Below, one piece after another: positions 54,421-62,778 of a stretch of 64,000 bases of DNA (positions are counted from its first letter, which is position 1; each line of letters opens with the position of its first letter). The notes beneath the pieces were generated by a model that did not search any database, was not told the DNA's origin, and saw nothing but the letters and a program-made list of their open reading frames with translations. Location: positions 1-64,000 of the forward strand of contig CAYFRD010000001.1 of assembly GCA_964345555.1 (NCBI GenBank), in the 5' to 3' direction. The DNA comes from Peptoniphilus_E sp964345555. GTDB taxonomy: Bacteria > Bacillota > Clostridia > Tissierellales > Peptoniphilaceae. The position numbers and the translations under genes were made by a program.

Positions 54421-54750
54421 TTAATATGTTCTTCCTCCCGGAATGAACATATCCACTATTCCCAAGATAAAAGCTCCTATCAAAGCTCCCAAAATTGAAA
54501 CATCGAATCCGACTACCAATTTACCTGCTACAAAAAGAACCAAAGCTGCAACTAAGAAACCTGTAACTCCCTTGCCCGTTGGAGAAGGATCGACTCCCAA
54601 AAATTTATTTACCACCCAGTCAAGCAAACCTATAGCAATGGCTGCCACAATTGCCGCTCCAAAATTTTGAACGCTCATTCCGGGAGCCAAAAAAGCTGCC
54701 AACCATACAGCAACACCCGACGCAAGTATCTTTAACAATAAACTTATCAT
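54421..54750 (-). CDS. Phage-holin-family (superfamily IV) small membrane protein
   Basis: The 109-residue product has four hydrophobic helices and the family segments APGMSVQNFGAAIVAAIAIGLLDWVVN and LGALIGAFILGIVDMFIPGG, as in the widespread 4-TMS holin-superfamily IV proteins (YvlD-like). In spite of the name, these are usually chromosomal membrane proteins rather than lysis genes, and no phage genes are present here. I chose the ATG at 54750, preceded by GGGAGG. The role is unknown. Confidence 0.85.
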   Translation of the reverse strand: MISLLLKILASGVAVWLAAFLAPGMSVQNFGAAIVAAIAIGLLDWVVNKFLGVDPSPTGKGVTGFLVAALVLFVAGKLVVGFDVSILGALIGAFILGIVDMFIPGGRTY

Positions 54751-54874
54751 AAATTCCTCCCGTTTAATAAAATTTGTTACATTTTTTATATACCCACAAT
54801 CTAACCATCTCAAATCTTTCATTAAATCTTTTCCTGTGTTATTATCCTGTTAGTGATGATTTTAAGGAGGTTTT

Positions 54875-55033
54875 ATGAAAAAATATTCTATAATATTCTT
54901 CACTTCTTTGTCTATACTTTTGACAACTTACTTTTTGGCACATGTTATCACAATGGGAAATTTTGAATATGTTTTTTTGTTCTTATTATCAGTAAATAAT
55001 GTAATTCTATATTACTTTATAAAGGAGAAATAA
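54875..55033 (+). CDS. Small hydrophobic protein, 52 residues
   Basis: An ATG preceded by AAGGAGG at ideal spacing opens a 52-codon frame with two hydrophobic helices (YSIIFFTSLSILLTTYF and YVFLFLLSVNNVILYYF) and a charged end (IKEK). The ribosome binding site is as good as any in the window and no other gene claims the space. I do not recognise a family. It lies in the gap before hutG. Confidence 0.6.
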   Translation: MKKYSIIFFTSLSILLTTYFLAHVITMGNFEYVFLFLLSVNNVILYYFIKEK

Positions 55034-55124
55034 TTAAAATAAAATATTTTTCTCATATTTTAAATTATTGTTTAATACAGTTGGTGTATAATTGTACCAA
55101 CCATATTAATCACGAGGTGATCTT

Positions 55125-56144
55125 TTGATAAAAAATTACAAAGCGGAAAAACCCTCCACCTGGAGTGGTAGAATAGATTCCGAAACAGATTTCGACTCCT
55201 TTAGATGGCACCAATGGGTCGACGTTATAGATCTAAATGATGAAAATTTAGAACCCTTTGACGGAACTTTAGCCTTCGGGATATTAGGCTTCGAATGCGA
55301 TCAAGGCATCGGTTTAAACAAAGGCAGAGTGGGTGCCGCCGCCGGACCCGAAAGCATAAGAGCAGCCCTTGCCAATCTCCCCTGTCAATTTAACGAAGAT
55401 ATCAAACTCTTCGACTGCGGAAATGTATTTCCTGAAGGCTTGACCTTGGACCAAGCTCAACAATACCTTGGCGATGCCGTCGAGAGAATTTTAAACTTAA
55501 ATATGTTTCCTCTGGTTATAGGAGGCGGTCATGAAACGGCCTACGGTCATTTCTTAGGACTTTTTAAACACTACAAGGACAGGGGAAATATAGGTGTAAT
55601 AAACTTCGATGCACATTTCGACACAAGACCATATGAAGAAAACGGCAGCTCTTCAGGCACAATGTTCAGACAAATAAGAGATCTGGAATTGGAAAACGGT
55701 CACGAGTACAACTACAAGGTTATCGGCATCCAAAAGCACTCAAATACCAAGAGCCTGTTTAACTTTGCAGAGGAAAATAACGTAAAGTACATCTTGGCTA
55801 AGGATATTGTAAACGGTGATATAACTGCATATTTCGAAGAAATTGACGAGTTTATCCATGGTGTGGACTACCTATACATAACCGTGGATATAGACGTGTT
55901 TTCCACCGCCTATGCCCCCGGTGTAAGTGCTCCAACTCCTCTTGGACTTGACCCTGAAAAAGCACTCATGTTTATAAAATACATCCTTTCCCATGAAAAA
56001 GTCATCAGCTTCGACGTAGTGGAAGTCTCACCCCGATTTGATGAAGACAATACCACATCAACCCTCGCAGCAATAGTGCTATTTACCTTTGTGACAAAAC
56101 TCTCCACTATGAAAACGAGAAAGAAAAATTTAAAAAATAAATAA
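55125..56144 (+). CDS. hutG: Formimidoylglutamase (arginase family)
   Basis: The 339-residue product hydrolyses N-formimidoyl-L-glutamate to glutamate and formamide, the last step of the hut route without FTCD. All arginase-family manganese ligands are present: His in GGGHETAYGH, the DAHFD motif, and the two Asp of DIDVFSTAYAPGVSAP. The substrate choice is inferred from SFDVVEVSPRFDED and from the hutU and hutI genes in the same window; agmatinase would be the alternative. The start is TTG with GAGGTGAT upstream. A 17-bp perfect hairpin terminates it. Confidence 0.9.
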   Translation: MIKNYKAEKPSTWSGRIDSETDFDSFRWHQWVDVIDLNDENLEPFDGTLAFGILGFECDQGIGLNKGRVGAAAGPESIRAALANLPCQFNEDIKLFDCGNVFPEGLTLDQAQQYLGDAVERILNLNMFPLVIGGGHETAYGHFLGLFKHYKDRGNIGVINFDAHFDTRPYEENGSSSGTMFRQIRDLELENGHEYNYKVIGIQKHSNTKSLFNFAEENNVKYILAKDIVNGDITAYFEEIDEFIHGVDYLYITVDIDVFSTAYAPGVSAPTPLGLDPEKALMFIKYILSHEKVISFDVVEVSPRFDEDNTTSTLAAIVLFTFVTKLSTMKTRKKNLKNK

Positions 56145-56152
56145 AATATTAT

Positions 56153-56189
56153 AAACCATAACCACCTATCTAATAGGTGGTTATGGTTT
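56153..56189. terminator. Strong bidirectional terminator between hutG and the UvrA-like gene
   Basis: AAACCATAACCACCTAT and ATAGGTGGTTATGGTTT are perfect 17-bp arms around the loop CTA, the strongest hairpin in the window. Confidence 0.9.
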
Positions 56190-56193
56190 TCTT

Positions 56194-58452
56194 TTATCCG
56201 ATTTTTAAAAATCTTCTTAAATGACTTGCGGTATAAGAGTTGTTACACTTGATAAAATCAACTGGATAGCCTTGAAACAATAAATTTCCGCCAAGATTTC
56301 CTCCCTTTGGTCCAAGGTCTATAATCCAATCAGCTTGGCTTATAACCGACAAATTATGCTCTATTATGATTAATGTATTTCCTCTAATCACCAGTTCACT
56401 AATCAGTTCTATTAATTGTTCAATATCCGCTTCGTGCAATCCTGTAGTAGGTTCGTCTAAAATAATGATTCCAGATGGGTTTTGAGATAACATTTGGGCT
56501 ATCTTTAATCTTTGCAATTCCCCTCCGGAAAATGTATCCAGTGTTTGGCCAAGTTCTATGTAAGAAAGGTTTGCTTTAATGACAGATTCCAAAGTATTTT
56601 TTATTGTAGAGTTGTCATAGAATATATCTATTGCTTCTCTAACTGTCATATCAAGAATTTCGCTTATATTTTTACCTCTATATGAATATAAGAGTGCTTG
56701 CTCATTAAATCTTTTTCCATGACACTTCTCACAAATTTGTCGTGTTTCTCCAAGGTAAGCTAAGTCAAGTTTAATCATCCCTTTTCCTTTGCATTGAGGA
56801 CAAGCTCCTTTCCCATTTGCAGAAAATAAGGATATGTCTGCATTATTCTTTCGACTGAAAGTTTTTCTGATTTCATTGAATATATTTAAATAAGTGGTTA
56901 TGTTGGAACGTCCGGAAGTGCGAGGAAGGCCCTGATCCAAAATCGCTGAATTGGGATATTTACTTTTAAAAATCTCCTGTATTAATGTGCTTTTCCCGGA
57001 ACCTGCAACTCCTGTTACCAAAGTTATTGCTTTTTCAGGAATCTTTATAGAGATGTTTTTGATATTATTTTTTGAAACATTCTCCAGTATATAATAATTC
57101 GAAAATTTTTTCTCATCTGAATTAATATGATGTTCTTTCAAAAATGCTTTAGCTGTGACCGTTTCAGATTGTAATAATTTTTCAAAAGTCCCTTGAAAGG
57201 TTATTTTCCCGCCGTCAATTCCGGCTCCTTCTCCAAAATTTATCACTTCGTCTGCAATTGCAATCATATCCCGGTCGTGATCTACGAATAAAACAGAGTT
57301 TCCTCTATTTTTTATTTCTTTAAAAATATCGGTTATTCCTTTAATATCCTGAGGATGCAAACCAACACTTGGTTCATCAAAAATATAGAGCACATCGGAT
57401 AACGAACTGTTCATATATTTTACCATCTTAATTCTCTGTGATTCTCCACCGGATAGGGTGTTTATAGGCTGATTTAATTTTAAATAATCTAAACCTACAG
57501 TGGATAAGCTTTTCAATTTTATTTTCAATTCCTCAGTAATGATAGATACTTTTTCATCTTTAATGGTGTTAACAAAATCAAATAAATCATTAATGTCCAT
57601 ATCACAGCAATCTGCAATGGATTTATCCATTATCTTAGCACTTAACACTTCATCATTTAATCTGGTGCCATGACATACAGGGCATGTAGTTGTTATTAAA
57701 ATTCTATCTAAATCTTTTTTATACTTTGTATTTTCTACATTGACAAAACTATCCATAATTCGCGGAACTACACCTATATATTTTGCTGTTTTATGCCAAT
57801 TTGCTCCGGGGCTTACCGGTTTAATTTCAGGTGAATCCAAGAGTAAATCAAGCTCTTCACTTGAGTAATCAGATATTTTTTTATCATTATCAAAGAATCC
57901 GGACTCTGTATATCTTGTCAATCTCCATCCTCCATTTTGGAAAGTGGGAAATTTAATGGCATTTTCCTTTAAAGGTCTGTCAAAGTCAATTAAATTTTCA
58001 ACGTCAATTGACTTAACTTCGCCCAAGCCTTTGCAATTTTTGCACATTCCTTCCGGATTATTGAAGGAATATTTCATTGAATAGCCGATAAAGGGTACTG
58101 CGATTCTCGAATAAAGCAGCCTTAGACCTGAGTAAATGCCTGTAAATGTTGCAACTGTTGAGCGAGAATTTCCATAAATTCTTTTTTGATTAATAATCAA
58201 TGAAACCGGAAGATTGGATATGGAATCAACAACAGGTTTTGGATATTTCGGCAACAGGTTTTGAATATAGCCGGAGTAAGTTTCATTTAAAAGCCTTTGA
58301 GATTCACTTGCTACGGTATCAAATACCAATGATGATTTGCCTGAACCTGAAACTCCTGTAACGGCTACTATTTTATGCTTGGGGATATTAAGTGAAACAT
58401 TTTTGAGATTATTTGTAGAAGCATTTTTTATCTCTATAAATTCATTCATCAC
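56194..58452 (-). CDS. UvrA-like ABC protein (UvrA2 / drug-resistance type)
   Basis: The 752-residue product has two UvrA-type ATPase halves (Walker A GVSGSGKSS and GVAGSGKST; signatures TLSGGESQRIKMV and TFSGGELQRLKIA) with zinc fingers CKNCKGLGE, CPVCHGTRL, CPQCKGKGM and CEKCHGKRF. It is about 190 residues shorter than the housekeeping UvrA at 28-31 kb and lacks the UvrB-binding insertion, as in UvrA2 and UvrA-like self-resistance proteins. It should bind DNA or remove intercalators without making a UvrB complex. It overlaps a MarR gene, suggesting induction by a toxic ligand. The start may be GTG 58452 or ATG 58449. Confidence 0.88.
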   Translation of the reverse strand: MMNEFIEIKNASTNNLKNVSLNIPKHKIVAVTGVSGSGKSSLVFDTVASESQRLLNETYSGYIQNLLPKYPKPVVDSISNLPVSLIINQKRIYGNSRSTVATFTGIYSGLRLLYSRIAVPFIGYSMKYSFNNPEGMCKNCKGLGEVKSIDVENLIDFDRPLKENAIKFPTFQNGGWRLTRYTESGFFDNDKKISDYSSEELDLLLDSPEIKPVSPGANWHKTAKYIGVVPRIMDSFVNVENTKYKKDLDRILITTTCPVCHGTRLNDEVLSAKIMDKSIADCCDMDINDLFDFVNTIKDEKVSIITEELKIKLKSLSTVGLDYLKLNQPINTLSGGESQRIKMVKYMNSSLSDVLYIFDEPSVGLHPQDIKGITDIFKEIKNRGNSVLFVDHDRDMIAIADEVINFGEGAGIDGGKITFQGTFEKLLQSETVTAKAFLKEHHINSDEKKFSNYYILENVSKNNIKNISIKIPEKAITLVTGVAGSGKSTLIQEIFKSKYPNSAILDQGLPRTSGRSNITTYLNIFNEIRKTFSRKNNADISLFSANGKGACPQCKGKGMIKLDLAYLGETRQICEKCHGKRFNEQALLYSYRGKNISEILDMTVREAIDIFYDNSTIKNTLESVIKANLSYIELGQTLDTFSGGELQRLKIAQMLSQNPSGIIILDEPTTGLHEADIEQLIELISELVIRGNTLIIIEHNLSVISQADWIIDLGPKGGNLGGNLLFQGYPVDFIKCNNSYTASHLRRFLKIG

Positions 58453-58870
58453 TATCTATTCTCTCCTGTCTTAATCCCTTTGATAATTTTTTTGCTAAAG
58501 AAGCAAATATTTGTTGTTCTTCCTTTGTAAAAGTTTTTAGGGCAGTTTGATAAAGCATAGTATGCTTCGCAGAAATATCATCTAACAATATTTTGCCCTC
58601 AACAGTAATAGAGGTGTATAGCTCCCTTCCGTCCAATTGATTCGGTGATTGCTTAATATATCCATAAGATTTTAGACCTTTTAAGGATTTTGAGAGCTTT
58701 GTGCGTGTCGTTCCCAATATGATGCTTAATTTTGACGGTAAAGTTTCTCCTTCTTTTGCTAATTGGTATAAAATATCGTACTGTAACCAAGTGATCTTTT
58801 TGGGATTCACCAAGGTTCTTTCAGCAACCATTTCACACTGTAAATCTATTAGAGATGTTTTTAGGTCCAT
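58442..58870 (-). CDS. MarR-family transcriptional regulator
   Basis: The 142-residue product has the winged helix-turn-helix of MarR proteins: KITWLQYDILYQLAKEGETLPSKLSIILGTTRTKLSKSLKGL as the DNA-binding part and YIKQSPNQLDGRELYTSITVEG as the wing. Flanking helices would form the dimer. I chose the ATG at 58870 because of GGAGG upstream. It overlaps the UvrA-like gene and presumably represses the pair until a ligand binds. AT-rich imperfect repeats (AATATAATT, GCAATTATATT) lie just upstream and may hold its operator. Confidence 0.88.
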   Translation of the reverse strand: MDLKTSLIDLQCEMVAERTLVNPKKITWLQYDILYQLAKEGETLPSKLSIILGTTRTKLSKSLKGLKSYGYIKQSPNQLDGRELYTSITVEGKILLDDISAKHTMLYQTALKTFTKEEQQIFASLAKKLSKGLRQERIDSDE

Positions 58871-58971
58871 TATTATTTCCTCCGCAATATAATTTCTATA
58901 TAGCAATTATATTATAACGGCAATTGTATTTGAAGCTTTTATTTAATATTTTTACCGACTCATAAATATAA

Positions 58972-59007
58972 AAATCGACACAAAGGAATTAACCTTTATG
59001 CCGATTT
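58972..59007 (-). terminator. Terminator of the ppx-ppk operon
   Basis: AAATCG...CAAAGG pairs with CCTTTATG...CGATTT as a long interrupted stem and is followed by TTTTTATA on the minus strand, 42 bases past ppk. Confidence 0.65.
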
Positions 59008-59049
59008 GTTTCAGTATTAAAATTTTTAATAAATCCAATTTATGTGAGC

Positions 59050-60636
59050 TCAACTGAATAAGGTTTTAATTGCGTTAGACAGTTTAGTGAAAAATCCTTG
59101 TTTCACAGATTTTTCTTCTTCTACTTCGTATTCTTGCTCCATGAAGTAGATCTGTGCGTTCATCTTTGGCTGATCGTTTTCTATCTTGTAGAGATTTCCG
59201 TCGCTGCCGAATCTTCTGCCTTTGAGATTGTCCGCAAATTGTACGTTCATAAATTCTATTATTCTGTCTTTTATTTTATTGTCAAGAACTGAACAGAGAA
59301 GTTCAACTCTGTGTTCGGTATTTCGTGTCATTAGGTCTGCGGATCCGATGTAAATCTTCGGATTTTCTCTTCCAAGTATATAAACTCTGGCATGCTCCAA
59401 AAATCTCCCCACGATGGATTTCGCTTCAATGTTCTGCGTTTTTCCTTCTATTCCGGGAAGTAGGCAACATATTCCTCTTATTATCAATTGAACTTTTACT
59501 CCGGCGTCGGAAGCCTCTTTGAGTTTGTCTATGAAGTCTCTGTCCGTTAGTGAGTTCATTTTGAAAAAGATAAATCCTTCGGATCCCTTTGCAATTTCTT
59601 CGTCCATCATATTCAGCAACTCCGGCTTGAGCGTGGATGGTGATTGCAAAAGGTGTTTGTACTTACCGTCAAGGTTTCCTGTGGAGATGTTTTTGAAAAA
59701 GTGTACGGCGTCTTTCCCTATGTCGTAGTTTGCCGTCATGAGTGACAGATCGGAGTATCCTGTGGCTGTGGACTCGTTGTAGTTTCCTGTGCCTATCTGT
59801 GTGATATAGCTCCAGCCCACTTCGTCTTTAAGGGTTATTAAGCAGATTTTTGAGTGAACTTTGTATCCCGCCATTCCATAAATTATGTTGCAACCTGCAT
59901 CGTAAAGTTGTTTTGAATAGTCCAGGTTGTTTTGTTCGTCAAATCTTGCTCTAAGTTCCATTATTACCAAAACTTCTTTGCCGTTTTCCGCCGCTCTGCA
60001 CAGATAATTTACCAGTCTTGAGTTCTTTGCAAGCCTGTAGATGGTTATTTTTATACTCACCACTCTGTCGTCGTAAGATGCCTGCTCTATTAGTTTTAAA
60101 AAGGAGTCCATGCTGTCGTAGGGATAACTTAACAGGTAGTCCTTTTTCTTTACTCTGTCTATTAAATCTCCTGTAAATCCGATTTTATTTCCTAATTTAG
60201 GCAAGTAGTGATTGTATGAGTTCTGTGCTATGAAGTCTTCGCTCAAATAGTCCTTTAGTTCCGATACATATTCCATGGAAAGCGGAGCGTCACTTTGAAA
60301 TATTTGGTTCTTTCCTATATTCAGTTCACTACACAGCAAAATTTCAAAGGATTCTCTTGCTTTTTCATTTACTTCCACACGCACCGCTTGGAGTCTTTTT
60401 CTCTTTTTGAGGATTTTTTTCATGTGTGATCTGTAGTCCACTTCGTCGTAGGAGATCTCATCATCTGCCGACAAGTCTGCGTTCCTCGTGACTCTTATTA
60501 TAGTCTTTGCCAGCACCTTAGCTTTCGGATAGCACTCGCTGGCAAATTCGTATATTACTTTGGATGTTCTTATGAAAGGATATCCTGTGGAAGATGTGAG
60601 CTTAATTATTTTGGGAAGTATGTTGGGCAGTGCCAT
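59050..60636 (-). CDS. ppk1: Polyphosphate kinase 1, C-terminal part (split gene)
   Basis: These 528 residues hold most of a PPK1. They include the phosphotransfer region with VHSKICLI, whose His should be the phosphorylated residue, FMNSLTDRDFID-like (FFKMNSLTDRDFI), IIRGICCLLPGI and IYIGSADLMTRN, and a C-terminal tail with EEEKSVKQGFF. The part is in the same frame as the upstream fragment and is separated from it by one TAG and nine sense codons. If the stop is real, the ATG at 60636 has no good ribosome binding site. PPK1 makes polyphosphate from ATP. Confidence 0.87.
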   Translation of the reverse strand: MALPNILPKIIKLTSSTGYPFIRTSKVIYEFASECYPKAKVLAKTIIRVTRNADLSADDEISYDEVDYRSHMKKILKKRKRLQAVRVEVNEKARESFEILLCSELNIGKNQIFQSDAPLSMEYVSELKDYLSEDFIAQNSYNHYLPKLGNKIGFTGDLIDRVKKKDYLLSYPYDSMDSFLKLIEQASYDDRVVSIKITIYRLAKNSRLVNYLCRAAENGKEVLVIMELRARFDEQNNLDYSKQLYDAGCNIIYGMAGYKVHSKICLITLKDEVGWSYITQIGTGNYNESTATGYSDLSLMTANYDIGKDAVHFFKNISTGNLDGKYKHLLQSPSTLKPELLNMMDEEIAKGSEGFIFFKMNSLTDRDFIDKLKEASDAGVKVQLIIRGICCLLPGIEGKTQNIEAKSIVGRFLEHARVYILGRENPKIYIGSADLMTRNTEHRVELLCSVLDNKIKDRIIEFMNVQFADNLKGRRFGSDGNLYKIENDQPKMNAQIYFMEQEYEVEEEKSVKQGFFTKLSNAIKTLFS

Positions 60637-60663
60637 TATCCCGTGATGAATTTGTCCCTTTTC

Positions 60664-61155
60664 CTACAAATCAAGTATTAGATATTCCGATCCGTTTTCT
60701 AAAAAGGGAAAGGGTCTTTGAAGGTCTATGGTCATAGGCGACAATATGGGAAGTATGTAGTCCTTAAAATATTTATATACAGCTTTTCTTTGAGTCTTTG
60801 TAAGTTCATCGGTGTTCAAATTGTATATTCCTGATTTTCTGAATTCTTCTTCAACTATTTCAAAAACTCTGTCCTTTTTTTCATATAGGTCGTCCATTGT
60901 GGAAAATATCAGATCAAGCTGTTCAGACGCACTCAGTCCGCTCTTGTTGTCTATTTGCTGATCGTTTAATAGGGAAAGGTCCGTCAGTCCTCCCACTCTG
61001 ACCATGCAAAATTCGTCTAAATTTGAACAAAATATCTGCAGGAATTTCAGTTTTTCAAAAAGAGGCACCGATTCATCAAGGGCTTCTTCCATTACTCTTT
61101 TATTGAAGTTTAACCAAGATAATTCCCTGTTTTGCGTATAACTATAATCCATCAT
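60664..61155 (-). CDS. ppk1: Polyphosphate kinase 1, N-terminal part (split gene)
   Basis: These 163 residues are the N-terminal and head domains of PPK1: NRELSWLNFNKRVMEEA, LKFLQIFCSNLDEFCMVRVGGL and the DLQRPFPFLENGSEYLILDL segment, which is cut by TAG at 60664-60666. The next codons (EKGQIHHGIMALP) continue the family sequence in the same frame. GGAGAT precedes the ATG, which overlaps the ppx stop by 14 bases, so ppx and ppk are coupled. Both parts with the stop make 702 codons, the usual PPK1 length. Confidence 0.87.
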   Translation of the reverse strand: MMDYSYTQNRELSWLNFNKRVMEEALDESVPLFEKLKFLQIFCSNLDEFCMVRVGGLTDLSLLNDQQIDNKSGLSASEQLDLIFSTMDDLYEKKDRVFEIVEEEFRKSGIYNLNTDELTKTQRKAVYKYFKDYILPILSPMTIDLQRPFPFLENGSEYLILDL

Positions 61156-62062
61156 ATATTATCTCCTTCTGTTTCAAATAAAGATAACCTTCTCTAACTC
61201 CATTTTTGGATATTTCAACTTCTCCTATGTTGAACATCTTCATGACCTCCATGAGTATAACCATGCCGGGCACTTGTGTATGAATACGTTCAGGTGTGAC
61301 TTGGAGTATTACTCCTAAAGCTTGTCTGTCATGTTTTATAAGTCTCAGGCTTAAATCTTCAATTTCATTTAAAGTTATGTTTTTGTTGGTGTCCTTGGAA
61401 TGCAGTTCTTGGGTGATATTGCCCGCTGCACGTATGGTTCCGCCCACCCCGTACATATTCCTGGTATTGACAATGGGTATTGGATATTCCTTGAGCAGAT
61501 TGGACACTTGAGATTTCATGGCGTAATATTCCTTGAAGGTGGGTATGATTCCGCTTACATTCTTTTTAAATATAGATAGCGAGCCTTCAGGCAAACTTAT
61601 GGAGTCTATGTACTCTCCCTCATGTACGAGAATGATTTCCGTGGAACCTCCTCCGATATCGAGGATATATCCCTCCTGCACATTTATATCGGTTTTTACT
61701 CCTAAAAAATCACAAAATCCTTCCATCTTTCCGCTTAGCAATGTCAGATCAAGACCTGTTTCTTTTCTTATCTGGTCCAAGACATAGGTGGAATTATCCA
61801 CGTTTCTTATGGCAGCTGTGGCGAAAATATAGTATTCATCAATGGAAAGATCTTCGATGATTTTTTTGAATTTGTTTAAAATTTTTATAACTTTTTTTAT
61901 TCCGATTTCAGCCATCTTATTATCTTCCACATAGGAACTTAGTCCTGCGAAAGTCTTTTTGCTGGATATGACTCTGTACTTGCCCTTATTGTCGTTGTAA
62001 ATATTAAATCTGATGGTGTTCGAACCTATATCAACTATCCCGTACATTCCTCTGTCTTCCAT
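61142..62062 (-). CDS. ppx: Exopolyphosphatase / GppA phosphatase family protein
   Basis: The 306-residue product has the ASKHA-fold phosphate loops DIGSNTIRFNIY at the N-terminus and LDIGGGSTEIIL near residue 135, with the catalytic region ATAAIRNVDNS between them. It degrades polyphosphate or ppGpp. The length matches the short two-domain form lacking the C-terminal HD-like domains of E. coli Ppx. It lies directly upstream of ppk with a 14-base overlap, so synthesis and breakdown of polyphosphate are co-expressed. GGGGGA precedes the ATG. Confidence 0.9.
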   Translation of the reverse strand: MEDRGMYGIVDIGSNTIRFNIYNDNKGKYRVISSKKTFAGLSSYVEDNKMAEIGIKKVIKILNKFKKIIEDLSIDEYYIFATAAIRNVDNSTYVLDQIRKETGLDLTLLSGKMEGFCDFLGVKTDINVQEGYILDIGGGSTEIILVHEGEYIDSISLPEGSLSIFKKNVSGIIPTFKEYYAMKSQVSNLLKEYPIPIVNTRNMYGVGGTIRAAGNITQELHSKDTNKNITLNEIEDLSLRLIKHDRQALGVILQVTPERIHTQVPGMVILMEVMKMFNIGEVEISKNGVREGYLYLKQKEIIYDGL

Positions 62063-62132
62063 AAAATCCCCCTGATTATACTACCTATTTATACCATGCC
62101 TTTGTATATTTTCTGTAAAGTCACTGTAAATA

Positions 62133-62660
62133 TTATATTTCCTTTTCTTTTTTGTGCCTGTTGCTTGCGTATTTTAAAATCAACTCTGCTATTTTTGAGC
62201 AGATATATCCAAGCACTGCTCCTGCCATAACGTCCGTGGGATAATGAACATATAGGTACAGCCTTGTAAATGCCATCAGCACTCCCACAAATATCATAAA
62301 CACGCCCAATTCACTATCGTAGTGCTTTATGCTGAATGCAGTCGCAAAGGCGGAGTATGTGTGCCCTGACGGAAATGAAAAATCCTTTAAAGGTTCAACT
62401 ATTATGGGTGTGTTGAATCTGGCATAGGGTCTGATTCTCCCTATGGTCGGTTTCAATAATAAATTACCCAATATCAGACACATAATCAAGGAAATCACAA
62501 TGTGAATTCCCATCTTTCTCGTCTTTTTATTAAATATCAGCACAAGACCGATTGTTACAAAAACCGCTCCTCCAGAGCCCAAAAGGTTAAAGGCTATGGA
62601 CATATGATCAAGAAATGTGTTTTGAAATTTCGCAATAAAATCTAAGATAAATTTTTCCAA
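62133..62660 (-). CDS. PAP2-family membrane phosphatase
   Basis: The 175-residue, five- or six-helix membrane protein has all three phosphatase motifs of the PAP2 family: KPTIGRIRPYARF, PSGHTYSAFATAF and TRLYLYVHYPTDVMAG, with the catalytic histidines in the second and third. Likely substrates are undecaprenyl pyrophosphate or a phosphatidate. The start is TTG with GAGAGG upstream. It precedes ppx by 70 bases in the same direction and may be in the same transcript. Confidence 0.9.
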   Translation of the reverse strand: MEKFILDFIAKFQNTFLDHMSIAFNLLGSGGAVFVTIGLVLIFNKKTRKMGIHIVISLIMCLILGNLLLKPTIGRIRPYARFNTPIIVEPLKDFSFPSGHTYSAFATAFSIKHYDSELGVFMIFVGVLMAFTRLYLYVHYPTDVMAGAVLGYICSKIAELILKYASNRHKKEKEI

Positions 62661-62778
62661 TGAACTGTTCCTCTCCCAACAATATTACTCAATTATATTT
62701 ATATCCAAATTTCTATCTTATTAAAAATTTTAGGGTATATAATATATATTATTACATTATTAATGATAAAGGTGAATT

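Noticed and set aside
54421..54750. Holin as sign of a prophage
   Set aside because: This holin-superfamily IV protein is commonly chromosomal, and no endolysin, terminase, capsid or integrase gene is nearby.
60664..60666. TAG in ppk as a pyrrolysine or reassigned codon
   Set aside because: No pyrrolysine genes are seen and TAG serves as a normal stop elsewhere here (for example the EFR1, uvrB and folC genes).
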